This document shows, piece by piece, positions 53,601 to 62,240 of a stretch of DNA of 64,000 nt. Below the pieces are notes generated by a model, which worked only from the letters and a program-made list of their open reading frames with translations, ran no database searches and was not told where the DNA came from. Location of the stretch: positions 310,001 to 374,000 of the forward strand of contig NZ_JAMZFY010000002.1 of assembly GCF_025457605.1 (NCBI RefSeq), given 5' to 3'. This stretch comes from Haloarcula laminariae. GTDB taxonomy: Archaea; Halobacteriota; Halobacteria; Halobacteriales; Haloarculaceae. The first letter of the stretch is position 1, and each line of letters opens with the position of its first letter. The position numbers were made by a program, and so were the translations under genes.

Positions 53601-54863
53601 CTAGGCGTCCTCGGCCGCGATGGCCGAGAGCGTGTCGTTGTAGTTCCCGACGTAGACGACGCCGTCGACGACCGCCGGCGGCGACCGAATCATGTTGCCC
53701 GTGTCGACGGTCCAGCGCTCGGCGCCGTCGCCGGTCGCCAGCGCACGGACCTTCCCGTCGCCACAGCCGGCGTAGACGGTGTCACCGACGACGCTGAGCT
53801 CGGCCATCAGCCAGTCGCCGGGCCGGTATCGCCACTGCTCGCCGGCGGTGGCGGCGTCGAGCGCGAAGATGTTGTCGTGGCTGGTCCCGAGGTACGCGGT
53901 GCCGTCGGCGACCGCGACCGTCGGTCCGTGGGGGGTATAGCTCTGGTAGCGCCACTGCTGGGTCCCGTCGGCGGTGTCGAGCGCGTGTAGCGTCCCTTCG
54001 GTCCGATTCGTCGTGCTGATGTAGACGAGTCCGTCTGCCACCGTCGGCGCGTTGTAGACGTAGCGGCCGGTCCCGAACTCCCACCGCTGGGTCCCGTCGG
54101 CGGCGTCGAGCGCGTACGCCCGCTGGTCGAGGCTACCGACGTAGACGGTGCCGTCGGCGACCGCCGGCGAGGCCTGGACGCGCCCCCGGGTCCGGAAGCG
54201 CCACTGCTGGGTCCCGTCGGCGGCGTCGATAGCGTAGACGTGCCTGTCGTCGCTGCCGACGTAGACGGTGCCGTCGACGACCGCCGGCGAGGACTGGACG
54301 GCGTCGCCCGTCTCGAAGCGCCACTGCTCGGTGCCCTCGGCGGCGTCGATAGCGTAGACGTGCCCGTCGTCGCTGCCGACGTAGACGGTGCCGTCGACGA
54401 CCGCCGGCGAGGACTGGACGACGGTGCCCGCGCCGAAGCGCCACTGCTCGGTGCCCTCGGCGGCGTCGACGGCGTAGACGTTCCCGTCGTAGCTCCCGAC
54501 GTAGACCGTGTTGTCGACGACCGCCGGCGACGTCGCGATGATGTTGTCGGCCCGGAACTCCCACCGCGTGGTGACGGGCGCCGTGGGCCCCGTCTCCCCG
54601 GCCGCCGCCCGGGTACGCGCGGGGTCGGCGCCGAACATCGGCCACCCGCTTATCGTCGCCTCGTCGATGGGCCCTGGCTCCGGCGTCTCCTCCGGGGGGT
54701 CGGTCGGTCCCTCGGTCGGCGTCTCGGGTCCCGACGATGTCGCGGTGCCGGCATCGGTCCCCGACGGCGTCCCCGTCTCGGTCGTGTTACAGCCCGCGAG
54801 CCCTGCCCCGCCGGCGACGCCCAGCGATAGCAGATATTCGCGCCTCGTCGGTCGTCGTGCCAT
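53601..54863 (-). CDS. PQQ-type beta-propeller Tat lipoprotein
   Basis: A 420-residue surface lipoprotein. The Tat signal TRREYLLSLG leads to the lipobox LAGC (about residue 24), then a proline- and threonine-rich linker. From about residue 75 there are seven to eight WD-like PQQ blades, each with the pattern AVVDGTVYVGS(D/Y)D and YAIDAAEGTEQWRF. Blades of this type form a beta-propeller that often scaffolds protein interactions; enzymatic PQQ residues are not evident. Several blades are nearly identical at the DNA level. Confidence 0.88.
   Translation of the reverse strand: MARRPTRREYLLSLGVAGGAGLAGCNTTETGTPSGTDAGTATSSGPETPTEGPTDPPEETPEPGPIDEATISGWPMFGADPARTRAAAGETGPTAPVTTRWEFRADNIIATSPAVVDNTVYVGSYDGNVYAVDAAEGTEQWRFGAGTVVQSSPAVVDGTVYVGSDDGHVYAIDAAEGTEQWRFETGDAVQSSPAVVDGTVYVGSDDRHVYAIDAADGTQQWRFRTRGRVQASPAVADGTVYVGSLDQRAYALDAADGTQRWEFGTGRYVYNAPTVADGLVYISTTNRTEGTLHALDTADGTQQWRYQSYTPHGPTVAVADGTAYLGTSHDNIFALDAATAGEQWRYRPGDWLMAELSVVGDTVYAGCGDGKVRALATGDGAERWTVDTGNMIRSPPAVVDGVVYVGNYNDTLSAIAAEDA
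54061..54540 (-). repeat. 120-base tandem repeats encoding propeller blades
   Basis: Four units in tandem with an exact 120-base period, each one propeller blade. The 60 bases at 54241-54300 differ from those at 54361-54420 at a single position. The flanking blades are more diverged. Confidence 0.75.
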
Positions 54864-55049
54864 GCGGGCCCTCAGTCGGCCGCCCGCTTAAACTATCTGT
54901 CTAGAAATAGATATTATCCCGCGCTCGGCGGCACCCCCTCGCATCCACTGCCCGTCAGTCCGACGCTCACGGCAGCGAACACCGACGAATCGTTCCACTG
55001 GCGCCCGTCACGCGAGGTTTTTTCTCGTCGGCCGCGAATGGCCCGACAG

Positions 55050-57029
55050 ATGGAGCTCGAATCGGTACCGGGGGTCGGGGCGAAGACGGCCGAGGCGTTG
55101 CGCGAACTCGACGACCCCGAACGCGCACTCAGCGAGGGCGACGTGGCCGCGCTCTCGCGGGCGCCGGGCATCAGCGAGGGGCGGGCCGCCCACATCGCCC
55201 GGGGCGCGATTCGGGCCGAACACGACGACCCCGGCGGCTTCGCCGCCACGCCGCGGGCCCGGGAGCTGTACGAGACGGCGCTTTCCCTGTTACAGGAGCG
55301 CACCGTCACCGACTACGGCGCCAAGCGCCTGGAGACGCTGTATCCCAGCGGCGCCCGGAGCCGCATCGACGAGGTCCGCGCGTTCACCGAGCGGGCGCTC
55401 GCCCGCGAGCCGACGCCCGCGGTCCGCGAGGCCCTCGCCGGCGTGGCACCGCTCGCAGAGCCCGGCGACGTGCGGGTCCGGGACCGCTGTCTGGCGACCG
55501 GCGACGCCGAGACCTACGCCGCCGCCCAGTCCGCGATTCCGGAGGTGAGCGTCGAACTCGTCGACGACGCCCGCCAGCTCGCCGAACTGGCCCGCTCGTA
55601 CGCGACCGTGGTGGTGCTGGACGAGGCCTTCGCCGGCGTCGACGTCGAGGGGGACGTACGCGTCGAACCAGACGCGCTGGAGGAGCCGGCCTCGGTCGTC
55701 CCCGAGCGCGTGCTCACGTTCTTCGCCCGGAACCGCGACGCGGTGCGGGCGGCCATCGCGGTCCACCGCGCGGCCGCCCTCGAACCGCCCTGTGACCTCG
55801 ACGCGCTCGACGACGCGCTGGACCAGCTCGACGCCGACGGGAGCGTCCGGGGCGACGAGGAACTGGACCGGCTCTCGACGGCAGTCGACGACCTGGACGC
55901 CGCCGTCTCGACCGCCGAGAGCGTCGCCAACGACTACCTTCGGGAGGCCATCGAGGAGCGGGACGTGACCATCGAGGGGACGGACCTGCTGTCGCTGGTC
56001 GAACGCGGCGCGGGCGTGGACTCGCTGCTCGACCGGGAGCTGGCCGACGAGTACGCCGCCGCCGTCTCCCGGGCCCGAGACCACCTCGTCGACGCGCTCG
56101 ACCTCCGGGAGACGGAGTCGATGGCCCGCCGGGCGTTCCCCGACGAGCCTACCTACCCCGTCGAACGCGAGGAGCGCGTCGTCTCGCGGCTGCGCGAGGA
56201 GCTGACGGCAGCGCGTGACCGGCGGGCGACCCAGCGCAAGCGGGAGCTCGCGGACGACCTGGCGGCGCTGCGGCCGGACGCCGAGGCGCTCGTCGAGGCC
56301 GCGCTCGAACTCGACGTGGAGCTCGCGGTCGCCCGCTTCGCCACCGACTTCGACTGCACGATGCCCGAACTGACCGACGAGCCGGGCTTCGCCATCGAGG
56401 GTGGCCGGTCGCCCCTGCTGGATGTCCCCTTCGACGAGGTCGAACCCATCGACTACGGCGTCGACGGCGTCACCGTCCTCTCGGGGGTCAACAGCGGGGG
56501 CAAGACCTCGACGCTCGACCTCGTGGCGCTGGTGACCACGCTGGCCCATATGGGGCTGCCCGTCCCCGCCGAATCGGCCCGAGTCGGACGTATCTCGGAA
56601 CTCCACTACCACGCCAAGACGCAGGGGACACTCGACGCCGGGGCCTTCGAGACCACTCTCAGGGACTTCGGCGAACTCGTCACGGAGATAACGGCCGACC
56701 GCCCCGTCCTCGTACTCGTGGACGAACTCGAATCGATTACGGAGCCCGGCGCCGCGGCGACCATCATCGCCGGCATCCTCGAATCCCTGGCCGAGCGGGA
56801 GGCCGCCGGCGTCTTCGTCTCCCACCTCGCCGAGGACATCCTCGAAGCCGCCGAGGCCGACCTCTCCGTCGACGGCATCCAGGCCAAGGGGCTCGTCGAC
56901 GGCGAGTTGCGCGTCAACCGCTCGCCGGTGAAGGGGGAGCTGGCCCGCTCGACCCCGGAGCTCATCGTCGAGAAACTCGCCGAGGACGGCGACGGGTTCT
57001 ACGGCGGGCTGTTAGAGAAGTTCGAGTAG
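55050..57029 (+). CDS. MutS-family ATPase with N-terminal helix-hairpin-helix region
   Basis: A 659-residue protein of the archaeal MutS-like (MutS5/MutS2-related) group. The N-terminus is a helix-hairpin-helix region (IPGVG-type: VPGVGAKTAEAL and APGISEGRAAHIARGA, about residues 3-55). A long helical clamp region follows. The C-terminal ATPase has Walker A GVNSGGKT (479-486) and Walker B LVLVDELES (D558, E559), then SHLAEDI. The standard MutS mismatch-recognition domain and MutS2 Smr domain are absent. An ATG four codons upstream (55038) is possible. It probably acts on DNA structures. Confidence 0.9.
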   Translation: MELESVPGVGAKTAEALRELDDPERALSEGDVAALSRAPGISEGRAAHIARGAIRAEHDDPGGFAATPRARELYETALSLLQERTVTDYGAKRLETLYPSGARSRIDEVRAFTERALAREPTPAVREALAGVAPLAEPGDVRVRDRCLATGDAETYAAAQSAIPEVSVELVDDARQLAELARSYATVVVLDEAFAGVDVEGDVRVEPDALEEPASVVPERVLTFFARNRDAVRAAIAVHRAAALEPPCDLDALDDALDQLDADGSVRGDEELDRLSTAVDDLDAAVSTAESVANDYLREAIEERDVTIEGTDLLSLVERGAGVDSLLDRELADEYAAAVSRARDHLVDALDLRETESMARRAFPDEPTYPVEREERVVSRLREELTAARDRRATQRKRELADDLAALRPDAEALVEAALELDVELAVARFATDFDCTMPELTDEPGFAIEGGRSPLLDVPFDEVEPIDYGVDGVTVLSGVNSGGKTSTLDLVALVTTLAHMGLPVPAESARVGRISELHYHAKTQGTLDAGAFETTLRDFGELVTEITADRPVLVLVDELESITEPGAAATIIAGILESLAEREAAGVFVSHLAEDILEAAEADLSVDGIQAKGLVDGELRVNRSPVKGELARSTPELIVEKLAEDGDGFYGGLLEKFE

Positions 57030-57031
57030 TG

Positions 57032-57060
57032 CGAGGGATTGAGCGAAGCGAAATCCCTCG
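57032..57060 (+). terminator. 9-bp hairpin after the MutS-like gene
   Basis: CGAGGGATT (57032-57040) pairs with AATCCCTCG (57052-57060) around an 11-base purine-rich loop, starting three bases after the stop. A second small hairpin, GCGGCGAAGCCGC, follows at 57070-57082. Confidence 0.4.
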
Positions 57061-57253
57061 GATGAGCGAGCGGCGAAGCCGCGAGCAGACCGAGGAATCT
57101 CCCTGCGGTTGATTCTTCCAAAACGACCCGGTGAGCGACCCGCGGGACCGACGCCACGCATTCCTCGCGCAGACGACGTTGCCCGGACGGCAGGCCCGGC
57201 TCCTTGGGACCCCGCTGCCCCCCATCAGCGCCACGTTCTCGTTCGGTGGCAAA

Positions 57254-57261
57254 TGGTTAAG
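57254..57261 (+). promoter_or_regulatory. TATA-like box of orc1
   Basis: TGGTTAAG, about 29 bases before the ATG at 57287. It supports the internal start over the longer frame opening at 57131. Confidence 0.4.
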
Positions 57262-57286
57262 TGGGCAGCGAAGCTCGGTGAAAGTG

Positions 57287-58414
57287 ATGAGCGACAATCC
57301 TGAGGAGGACATGCTCGGGTGGGACGAGTCCGTCTTCAGGGACGAACACGTCTTCGAGATAGACTGGGTACCGGAGACGTTCAGACACCGCGAGACGCAG
57401 ATGGAGACGCTGAAGTACGCGCTCCGTCCGGCGGTCCGCGGGTCCCGTCCGCTGAACGTCATCGCCCGGGGCCCGCCCGGCACCGGCAAGACCACCTCGA
57501 CCCAGATACTCTTCGACGAGCTGACCGCCCAGACTGACGTCCAGGCGGTGCGGGTCAACTGCCAGGTCGACTCGACGCGCTATGCCGTCTTCTCCCGCCT
57601 GTTCGCGGAGATATTCGACTACGAGCCCCCCTCCTCGGGCATCTCGTTCAAGAAGCTCTTCTCCCAGATAACGGACAAGCTCGTCGAGCGCGACGAGGTG
57701 CTCGTCGTGGCGCTGGACGACGTGAACTACCTGTTCTACGAATCGGAGGCCAGCGACACGCTGTACTCGCTGCTGCGCGCACACGAGGCCCACTCGGGCG
57801 CCCGCGTCGGCGTCATCTGTGTCTCCTCGGACCTCGAACTCGACGTCATCGAGGAACTGGACACCCGCGTGCAGTCCGTCTTCCGCCCCGAGGAGGTCTA
57901 CTTCAACAAGTACGGCCAGGCCGAGATCGTCGACATCCTCGACGAGCGGGTCGAGCGCGGCTTCAACGAGGGCGTCGTCGGACCCACGGTGCTCGACCGC
58001 GTGGCCGAACTCACCGAGCAGCAGGGCGGCGACCTGCGGGTCGGTATCGACCTCCTCCGGCGGGCCGGGATGAACGCCGAGATGCGCGCCTCCCGTTCCG
58101 TCGAACTGGAGGACGTGGAATCGGCCTACGACAAATCGAAGTACGTCCACCTCTCGCGCCGACTGCGGGAACTGTCGGACTCGGAGCGGGCCTTGGTCGA
58201 GGTCATCGCCGACCACGACGGCAAGCAGGCCGGCGACATCTACGACGCGTTCAACGACAAAAGCGGGCTGGGCTACACCCGCTACTCCGAGATAATCAAC
58301 AAGCTCGACCAGCTCGGCATCATCGACGCCGACTACACCGAGGTGGAGGGGCGCGGCCGCTCGCGCCAGCTGACGCTCAACTACGACGCCGACGCCGTGC
58401 TGGAACGACTCTGA
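57287..58414 (+). CDS. orc1: Orc1/Cdc6-family replication initiation protein
   Basis: A 375-residue AAA+ initiator-type ATPase with a C-terminal winged helix. Walker A is GPPGTGKT (62-69); the Walker B region is VVALDDVNYLF with D144/D145, so DD replaces the usual DE. The ARGPPGTGKTTSTQILFDEL and VDSTRYAVFSRLF stretches are typical. The C-terminal residues about 295-375 (LGYTRYSEIINKLDQLGIIDADY) form the winged helix. Haloarchaea carry several Orc1 paralogues; without origin repeats I cannot say whether this one fires an origin. Confidence 0.93.
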   Translation: MSDNPEEDMLGWDESVFRDEHVFEIDWVPETFRHRETQMETLKYALRPAVRGSRPLNVIARGPPGTGKTTSTQILFDELTAQTDVQAVRVNCQVDSTRYAVFSRLFAEIFDYEPPSSGISFKKLFSQITDKLVERDEVLVVALDDVNYLFYESEASDTLYSLLRAHEAHSGARVGVICVSSDLELDVIEELDTRVQSVFRPEEVYFNKYGQAEIVDILDERVERGFNEGVVGPTVLDRVAELTEQQGGDLRVGIDLLRRAGMNAEMRASRSVELEDVESAYDKSKYVHLSRRLRELSDSERALVEVIADHDGKQAGDIYDAFNDKSGLGYTRYSEIINKLDQLGIIDADYTEVEGRGRSRQLTLNYDADAVLERL

Positions 58415-58417
58415 GAA

Positions 58418-58433
58418 CGTACATTTAAGTACG
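58418..58433 (+). promoter_or_regulatory. TATA-like box flanked by inverted repeats
   Basis: CGTAC-ATTTAA-GTACG: five-base inverted arms around a TATA-like core, 36 bases before the lipoprotein ATG at 58459. It could combine a promoter with a symmetric operator. Confidence 0.4.
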
Positions 58434-58458
58434 ATACCGCGGCCAAGCCCGGCCCACC

Positions 58459-59289
58459 ATGGACCGGCGAACGTATCTCACCGCGCTGGGCGCAACCGTA
58501 GCGGCCGTCAGCGGCTGTAGCGAGGGAAACAGTACGGAGACGCCAGACGGGGACACGGCGGCCGACGGGACACCGACCGAACGGGGAACGCCCCAGCCCG
58601 ACCCGGCGCCGACCGTGACCGACGCGGGACTCCTGCTCGACCGCGGGGAGTACGACTCCCTCGGCGATGTCGACAGCGTCGGTCGGGGCGCCCCGCTCGT
58701 CGTCGGCGTGGAGTACGACCTCCCGGCCAGCGGGGGCAGCGCCCGCGGACTCGCCGAAGCGCGTATCTTCGACGCCGACGGCACCCGTCTCGACACCTCC
58801 ACGAACGAGGTGGACATCGTCGCCGACGGCGACAGCGTGAGCCGCCGGGCCTGGTTCAGCTTCGGCACCGCTGACTGGGAGCTGGGCAGCTACACCGCGG
58901 AGGTGGTCGTCAACTCCGAGAACTACGGAACCTCGACCTCGACCGAGGTGGCCGCCGAACTCGTCGAGCCGCTCGGCGAGGGGGAGGTCGAGATGGCCAT
59001 CGCCGAGTTCCCGGACGACGCCGCCGCCGCAGAGGAGTTCGACTGGACGCTCGAGTTCCGGAACCTGAGCGACCGCGACAGCAGCGTCGTCACCGATACC
59101 GTCACGGTCGGCCCCGTCGGGGCTGACCCCGTCGACCTCGATATCTCGTACCGCGAGACCGTTCCGGCCGGCGGGGCGACACAGGTCGAGCGGGCGGCTG
59201 TCCGAATCAACTATCCGGGCACGTACACCTATCGCATCGACGCACTCGACGCCGAAGTCAGTTTCACCCTCCAGCCGCCGGAGGAGTGA
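58459..59289 (+). CDS. Predicted Tat lipoprotein (276 aa)
   Basis: A 276-residue lipoprotein starting MDRRTYLTALGATVAAVSGC. The Tat motif (DRRTYLTA) and the lipobox VSGC (lipidated cysteine near residue 20) are clear. A threonine- and glycine-rich linker leads to a beta-sandwich-like mature part with two Ig-like halves (about 55-165 and 170-275). There are no catalytic motifs. It is separate from the Orc1 gene upstream, which ends 44 bases away. Confidence 0.82.
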   Translation: MDRRTYLTALGATVAAVSGCSEGNSTETPDGDTAADGTPTERGTPQPDPAPTVTDAGLLLDRGEYDSLGDVDSVGRGAPLVVGVEYDLPASGGSARGLAEARIFDADGTRLDTSTNEVDIVADGDSVSRRAWFSFGTADWELGSYTAEVVVNSENYGTSTSTEVAAELVEPLGEGEVEMAIAEFPDDAAAAEEFDWTLEFRNLSDRDSSVVTDTVTVGPVGADPVDLDISYRETVPAGGATQVERAAVRINYPGTYTYRIDALDAEVSFTLQPPEE

Positions 59290-59290
59290 C

Positions 59291-60076
59291 CTACTCCAGC
59301 TGTTCGAAGGTCTTCTCGGCCCACCGGACGGCGTAGTCGGCCCCGTGGTCGTCGTAGGCCGCGGTGTCCAGCGCCGCGAAGGGGGCGGGAATCTCCAGTC
59401 CGTGTTTGACGGCGCTACAGGCCAGCTCCGCGGCGGCGGCGAAGTCGGTCCGGCCCTGGGCCAGCTCCGTCGGCAGGTCCGACAGTCGGGGCTTCAGGCG
59501 CTCGCCGGCGTCGACCCAGGCGTCGTGCAGATCGGGGTAGTCCTCGGTCCACGTCTCGAAGGCCGCCCGCGTCTGTCGCCCGAGGTAGGCGTCGTACAGC
59601 GCCACCGCGAGCTGGTAGGTGCCGCTGGGGCCCAGCCGGGAGTCGGTGAGCGCTGCGAGCTCCTGATACCGGTCGCCGAAGAACTCGATGAACTGCTCGG
59701 GCTCGCCGAGGCTCGCCTCCACGATGGCCTCCGCGACGAGGAAGTCCACGAAGGCGTCGGGGGACGTTTCGAGGCGGGGCTTGACGATGACACAGGCCGG
59801 CTCGGTCTGGGTCGTCCAGGCGACGCCGCCGTCGCCGGGCAGCCCGATAGTGAAGTCGCTCCCGGCGTAGCGATGGAGCTGGTCCGGGGCGCTCTCGGGG
59901 ACCCACGACGGGTCGAGCGCGAGCGGGTCGACCGAGTCGGTCACCAACAGCAGGTCCTCGGCGGCCCCGGGGTCCAGCGTCTCGAAGTCCGTCGCACTGT
60001 TCAGGACGACGGTCTCGGGCGCGTAGGCGTCACGGACAGCGGCCACGTCCCCGTCGAGGGCGCGCTCGCTGAACAT
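59291..60076 (-). CDS. Haloarchaeal hypothetical protein (261 aa, DUF7089-like)
   Basis: A 261-residue, soluble, acidic protein starting MFSERALDGDVAAVRDAYAPETVVLNSATD. It has an alternating helix-strand pattern with a central helical bundle (about 100-235) and ends AVRWAEKTFEQLE. The family is haloarchaeal; I recall it as DUF7089 but am not certain. A 31-residue membrane protein gene lies immediately upstream with no gap, so the pair forms a small operon. Confidence 0.78.
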   Translation of the reverse strand: MFSERALDGDVAAVRDAYAPETVVLNSATDFETLDPGAAEDLLLVTDSVDPLALDPSWVPESAPDQLHRYAGSDFTIGLPGDGGVAWTTQTEPACVIVKPRLETSPDAFVDFLVAEAIVEASLGEPEQFIEFFGDRYQELAALTDSRLGPSGTYQLAVALYDAYLGRQTRAAFETWTEDYPDLHDAWVDAGERLKPRLSDLPTELAQGRTDFAAAAELACSAVKHGLEIPAPFAALDTAAYDDHGADYAVRWAEKTFEQLE

Positions 60077-60172
60077 CTACGCCGAGAACACGACGAGGTT
60101 CGCGACGATGGCGACCGAGAGCAGTGCGGCGATAGCGATGGTACCCAAGACGATTTTCGTTGCCGTACTCAT
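60077..60172 (-). CDS. Single-helix membrane microprotein (31 aa)
   Basis: A 31-residue protein starting MSTATKIVLGTIAIAALLSVAIVANLVVFSA. One hydrophobic helix covers nearly the whole chain. The stop is directly next to the ATG of the 261-residue gene, and a TATA-like run (CATTAAAC) lies about 25-32 bases upstream. Too short for most gene finders, it is supported by the tight operon layout. Confidence 0.6.
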   Translation of the reverse strand: MSTATKIVLGTIAIAALLSVAIVANLVVFSA

Positions 60173-60293
60173 GTGGATGGCTATCGCAGGCCGGACATTA
60201 AACCTTGAGAAAACCGTCTCCCTTGCGACTGTTCGCAAACGCTCCCTCCCGCGGGACCACAGGCCCCACGACCCTCGCGGAGCCGCTGCCCGC

Positions 60294-61268
60294 TCACTCC
60301 CGTTGCTCTTCGAGCGTCCCCTGCGGGACGGCGTCGTCGTCGCTGCCGGGCGCGGTGCCCTCGCTGTCGTCGGGGGTCGCGTACTCGCGGACGTACGCGA
60401 GCAGCTCCTCGGGGGTCGTCTCGACGCCCTGGCGGGCGAAGAAGTTCGCGACGTTGCGGCAGTCCCGTTCGAGGAAGTCGTCGGCGTTGGGGTGGTGGAC
60501 GGTGACGGCCTGCCCGAGGTCGATGATGTACAGCTGTCCCTCGTGGAAGACGATGTTGTACTCCGAGAGGTCCCCATGGACCAGCCCGGCGTCGTAGAGC
60601 CGCCGGAGGTACTCCTTGACGACCTCGTAGGCGGTGTCCGGGTTCTCGATGTGGACCTCGCTGAGCCGCTTGGCCCGCCCCGCCTCGGTGCCCAGATACT
60701 CCATGACGAGGACGTTGCGCTCGACGGCAATCGGCTCCGGCGTCCGCACTCCGGCCCGGCGGGCGCGCTTGAGGTTCGAGGACTCCTTGCGGACCCACGC
60801 GGTGACGACCTTCTTCTTGTCCGAGCCGATGCCCTCGAAGCGCGGGTCGCCGTCGAGGTAGCCGCGCATGTCCTTGAAGTCGGAGGCGTTGATGCGGTAG
60901 ACCTTGACCGCGACCTCGTGGCCCTGTGGCTCCTCGCTCTCCCCGTCCGAGGCGCCACGCGCCTGGCTGCCCGCCAGCGCGGTGTAGACGTTGGCTTCCT
61001 TGCCGGTCGAAATCGGGCCCCCGAAGGCGTCGATGTGGCCGTCCTGGACGAGCTTGTACAGCGCGCCGTAGGTGGCGTCGTCGAAGACGCTGGCCTCGAC
61101 CTTGAACTGGTCGGCGTCCTTGATCCGCTCCCGGAACTCGCTGAACTCCCGGTCGCGCTTGCGGGCGATCCGGTCGGCGTCGGTGTCGCTGACATCTATC
61201 TCCTCCCACTCGTCGCCGACGCCGTCGACCTCGTCGGTCTCGAGCAGCCCGAAATCGCTGTCTGTCAC
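60294..61268 (-). CDS. rio1: Serine protein kinase Rio1
   Basis: Atypical kinase of the RIO1 family, required in archaea and eukaryotes for small-subunit maturation. The 324 residues include the ATP-binding loop STGKEANVY (about 88-96), VAVKVYRI with the catalytic lysine, VHGDLSEYNIV and IIDLGQAV with the metal-binding aspartate. The N-terminal winged-helix of Rio2 is absent, which supports Rio1. The gene follows aIF1A by 41 bases on the same strand, matching the conserved archaeal arrangement. Confidence 0.96.
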   Translation of the reverse strand: MTDSDFGLLETDEVDGVGDEWEEIDVSDTDADRIARKRDREFSEFRERIKDADQFKVEASVFDDATYGALYKLVQDGHIDAFGGPISTGKEANVYTALAGSQARGASDGESEEPQGHEVAVKVYRINASDFKDMRGYLDGDPRFEGIGSDKKKVVTAWVRKESSNLKRARRAGVRTPEPIAVERNVLVMEYLGTEAGRAKRLSEVHIENPDTAYEVVKEYLRRLYDAGLVHGDLSEYNIVFHEGQLYIIDLGQAVTVHHPNADDFLERDCRNVANFFARQGVETTPEELLAYVREYATPDDSEGTAPGSDDDAVPQGTLEEQRE

Positions 61269-61309
61269 GTCCGGTCACCCGTCGACGCTGTGGCGCGGTG
61301 CATTCGGCG

Positions 61310-61597
61310 CTACTCCTTGATGTGTCCCTCCTCGCGGAGTTGGTCTGCGTCCTGTTTCTCGTAGCGCCAGGTGATGTCGGCCTTCTCGTCCTGCCAGTCC
61401 CACGGCTCGACGAGGACCACGTCGTCCTCGCGAATCCAGATGCGTTTTTGCATCTTGCCCGGAATCCGGGCTGTGCGTTCCACCCCGTCCATACAGCGCA
61501 CTTTCACGCGGTTCGCCCCGAGCATGTTGGTGACGACGGCGAACACCTCGCTGTCGTCCGGCATCCGCAGGTCCTTCCGGCCCTCGTTGTCACTCAT
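61310..61597 (-). CDS. eif1a: Translation initiation factor aIF1A
   Basis: A 95-residue OB-fold factor that helps ribosomal scanning and start selection. It starts [38 protein letters not shown], with [41 protein letters not shown] completing the domain. Length and sequence are standard. A TATA-like box lies about 28 bases upstream. It is the first gene of a short operon with rio1. Confidence 0.97.
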   Translation of the reverse strand: MSDNEGRKDLRMPDDSEVFAVVTNMLGANRVKVRCMDGVERTARIPGKMQKRIWIREDDVVLVEPWDWQDEKADITWRYEKQDADQLREEGHIKE

Positions 61598-61621
61598 ACG
61601 CGGGTGTTCGGTCCCGGGAGG

Positions 61622-61631
61622 GTTAAGTTTT
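61622..61631 (-). promoter_or_regulatory. TATA-like box of the aIF1A-rio1 operon
   Basis: AAAACTTAAC on the minus strand, about 28 bases upstream of the aIF1A ATG at 61597. Confidence 0.5.
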
Positions 61632-61711
61632 GTACGATTGCGTGTGGCGCCCGCTCGATGGGTCGGCGGGATGTCAAAAGGCCCAAGACCCGGCCAACAG
61701 AACGGCTGTCA

Positions 61712-62125
61712 ATGACACTGACACTGCCGGCTGACGCCGCCGCGTGGGCCGACACGTGGCGCGGCCGCATCAACGACCGGGAGGACTTTGCGGCCGCCGC
61801 CGCCGACTTCGAGGCGACCTTTCTGTTCGAGATACGGGCCGACGACCGCTACGACGGCGACCCCGTTCGCTTCCTCGTCAGGCTCGCGGACGGCGCCTGC
61901 ACCGAGGCGGCGCTGGCTGCGGCGGACGCCGACCACGACTTCGCCATGCGTGGCCCCTACGACGCCTGGGTCGACCTGCTCTCGGGCGAACTCGACGTCT
62001 CCGAGTCCGTCATGGACGGCACCTTCGACGTGGCCGGCAACACGATGACGCTGCTGCGCCGCCAGGACGCCGTCTCGGAGATGGTCGCCGCCGCCCAGTC
62101 AATCGACACCGCCTTCGAGTATTAG
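61712..62125 (+). CDS. SCP2-fold sterol-carrier-like protein
   Basis: A 137-residue protein starting MTLTLPADAAAWADTWRGRIN. FLFEIRADDRYDGDPVRFLVRLADG, ADADHDFAMRGPYDAWVDLLSGELDVSESVMDGTFDVAGNTMTLLRR is the SCP2-like layout, a lipid- or acyl-CoA-binding fold. No partner domain is fused. Function in archaea is unknown, but a role in lipid or acyl-CoA handling is plausible for the family. Confidence 0.85.
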   Translation: MTLTLPADAAAWADTWRGRINDREDFAAAAADFEATFLFEIRADDRYDGDPVRFLVRLADGACTEAALAAADADHDFAMRGPYDAWVDLLSGELDVSESVMDGTFDVAGNTMTLLRRQDAVSEMVAAAQSIDTAFEY

Positions 62126-62240
62126 CGGCGCTTCAGCGCGGCACCGCAGCCGCGCTGAGCCACTGTCCCGTGTGGCTGCCCTGCCGCCCGGACCCGACGC
62201 CCTTCGACGGGCTTTTTCGACCGACGGTCGGAACTCGGGT

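Noticed and set aside
55290-56825. 511-codon open frame antisense to the MutS-like gene
   Set aside because: Mirror of a GC-rich coding region; no start context, fold or motif.
57030-57286. Replication origin next to the Orc1/Cdc6 gene
   Set aside because: I looked for origin recognition boxes (long repeated G-rich motifs) and an AT-rich unwinding region, and saw neither.
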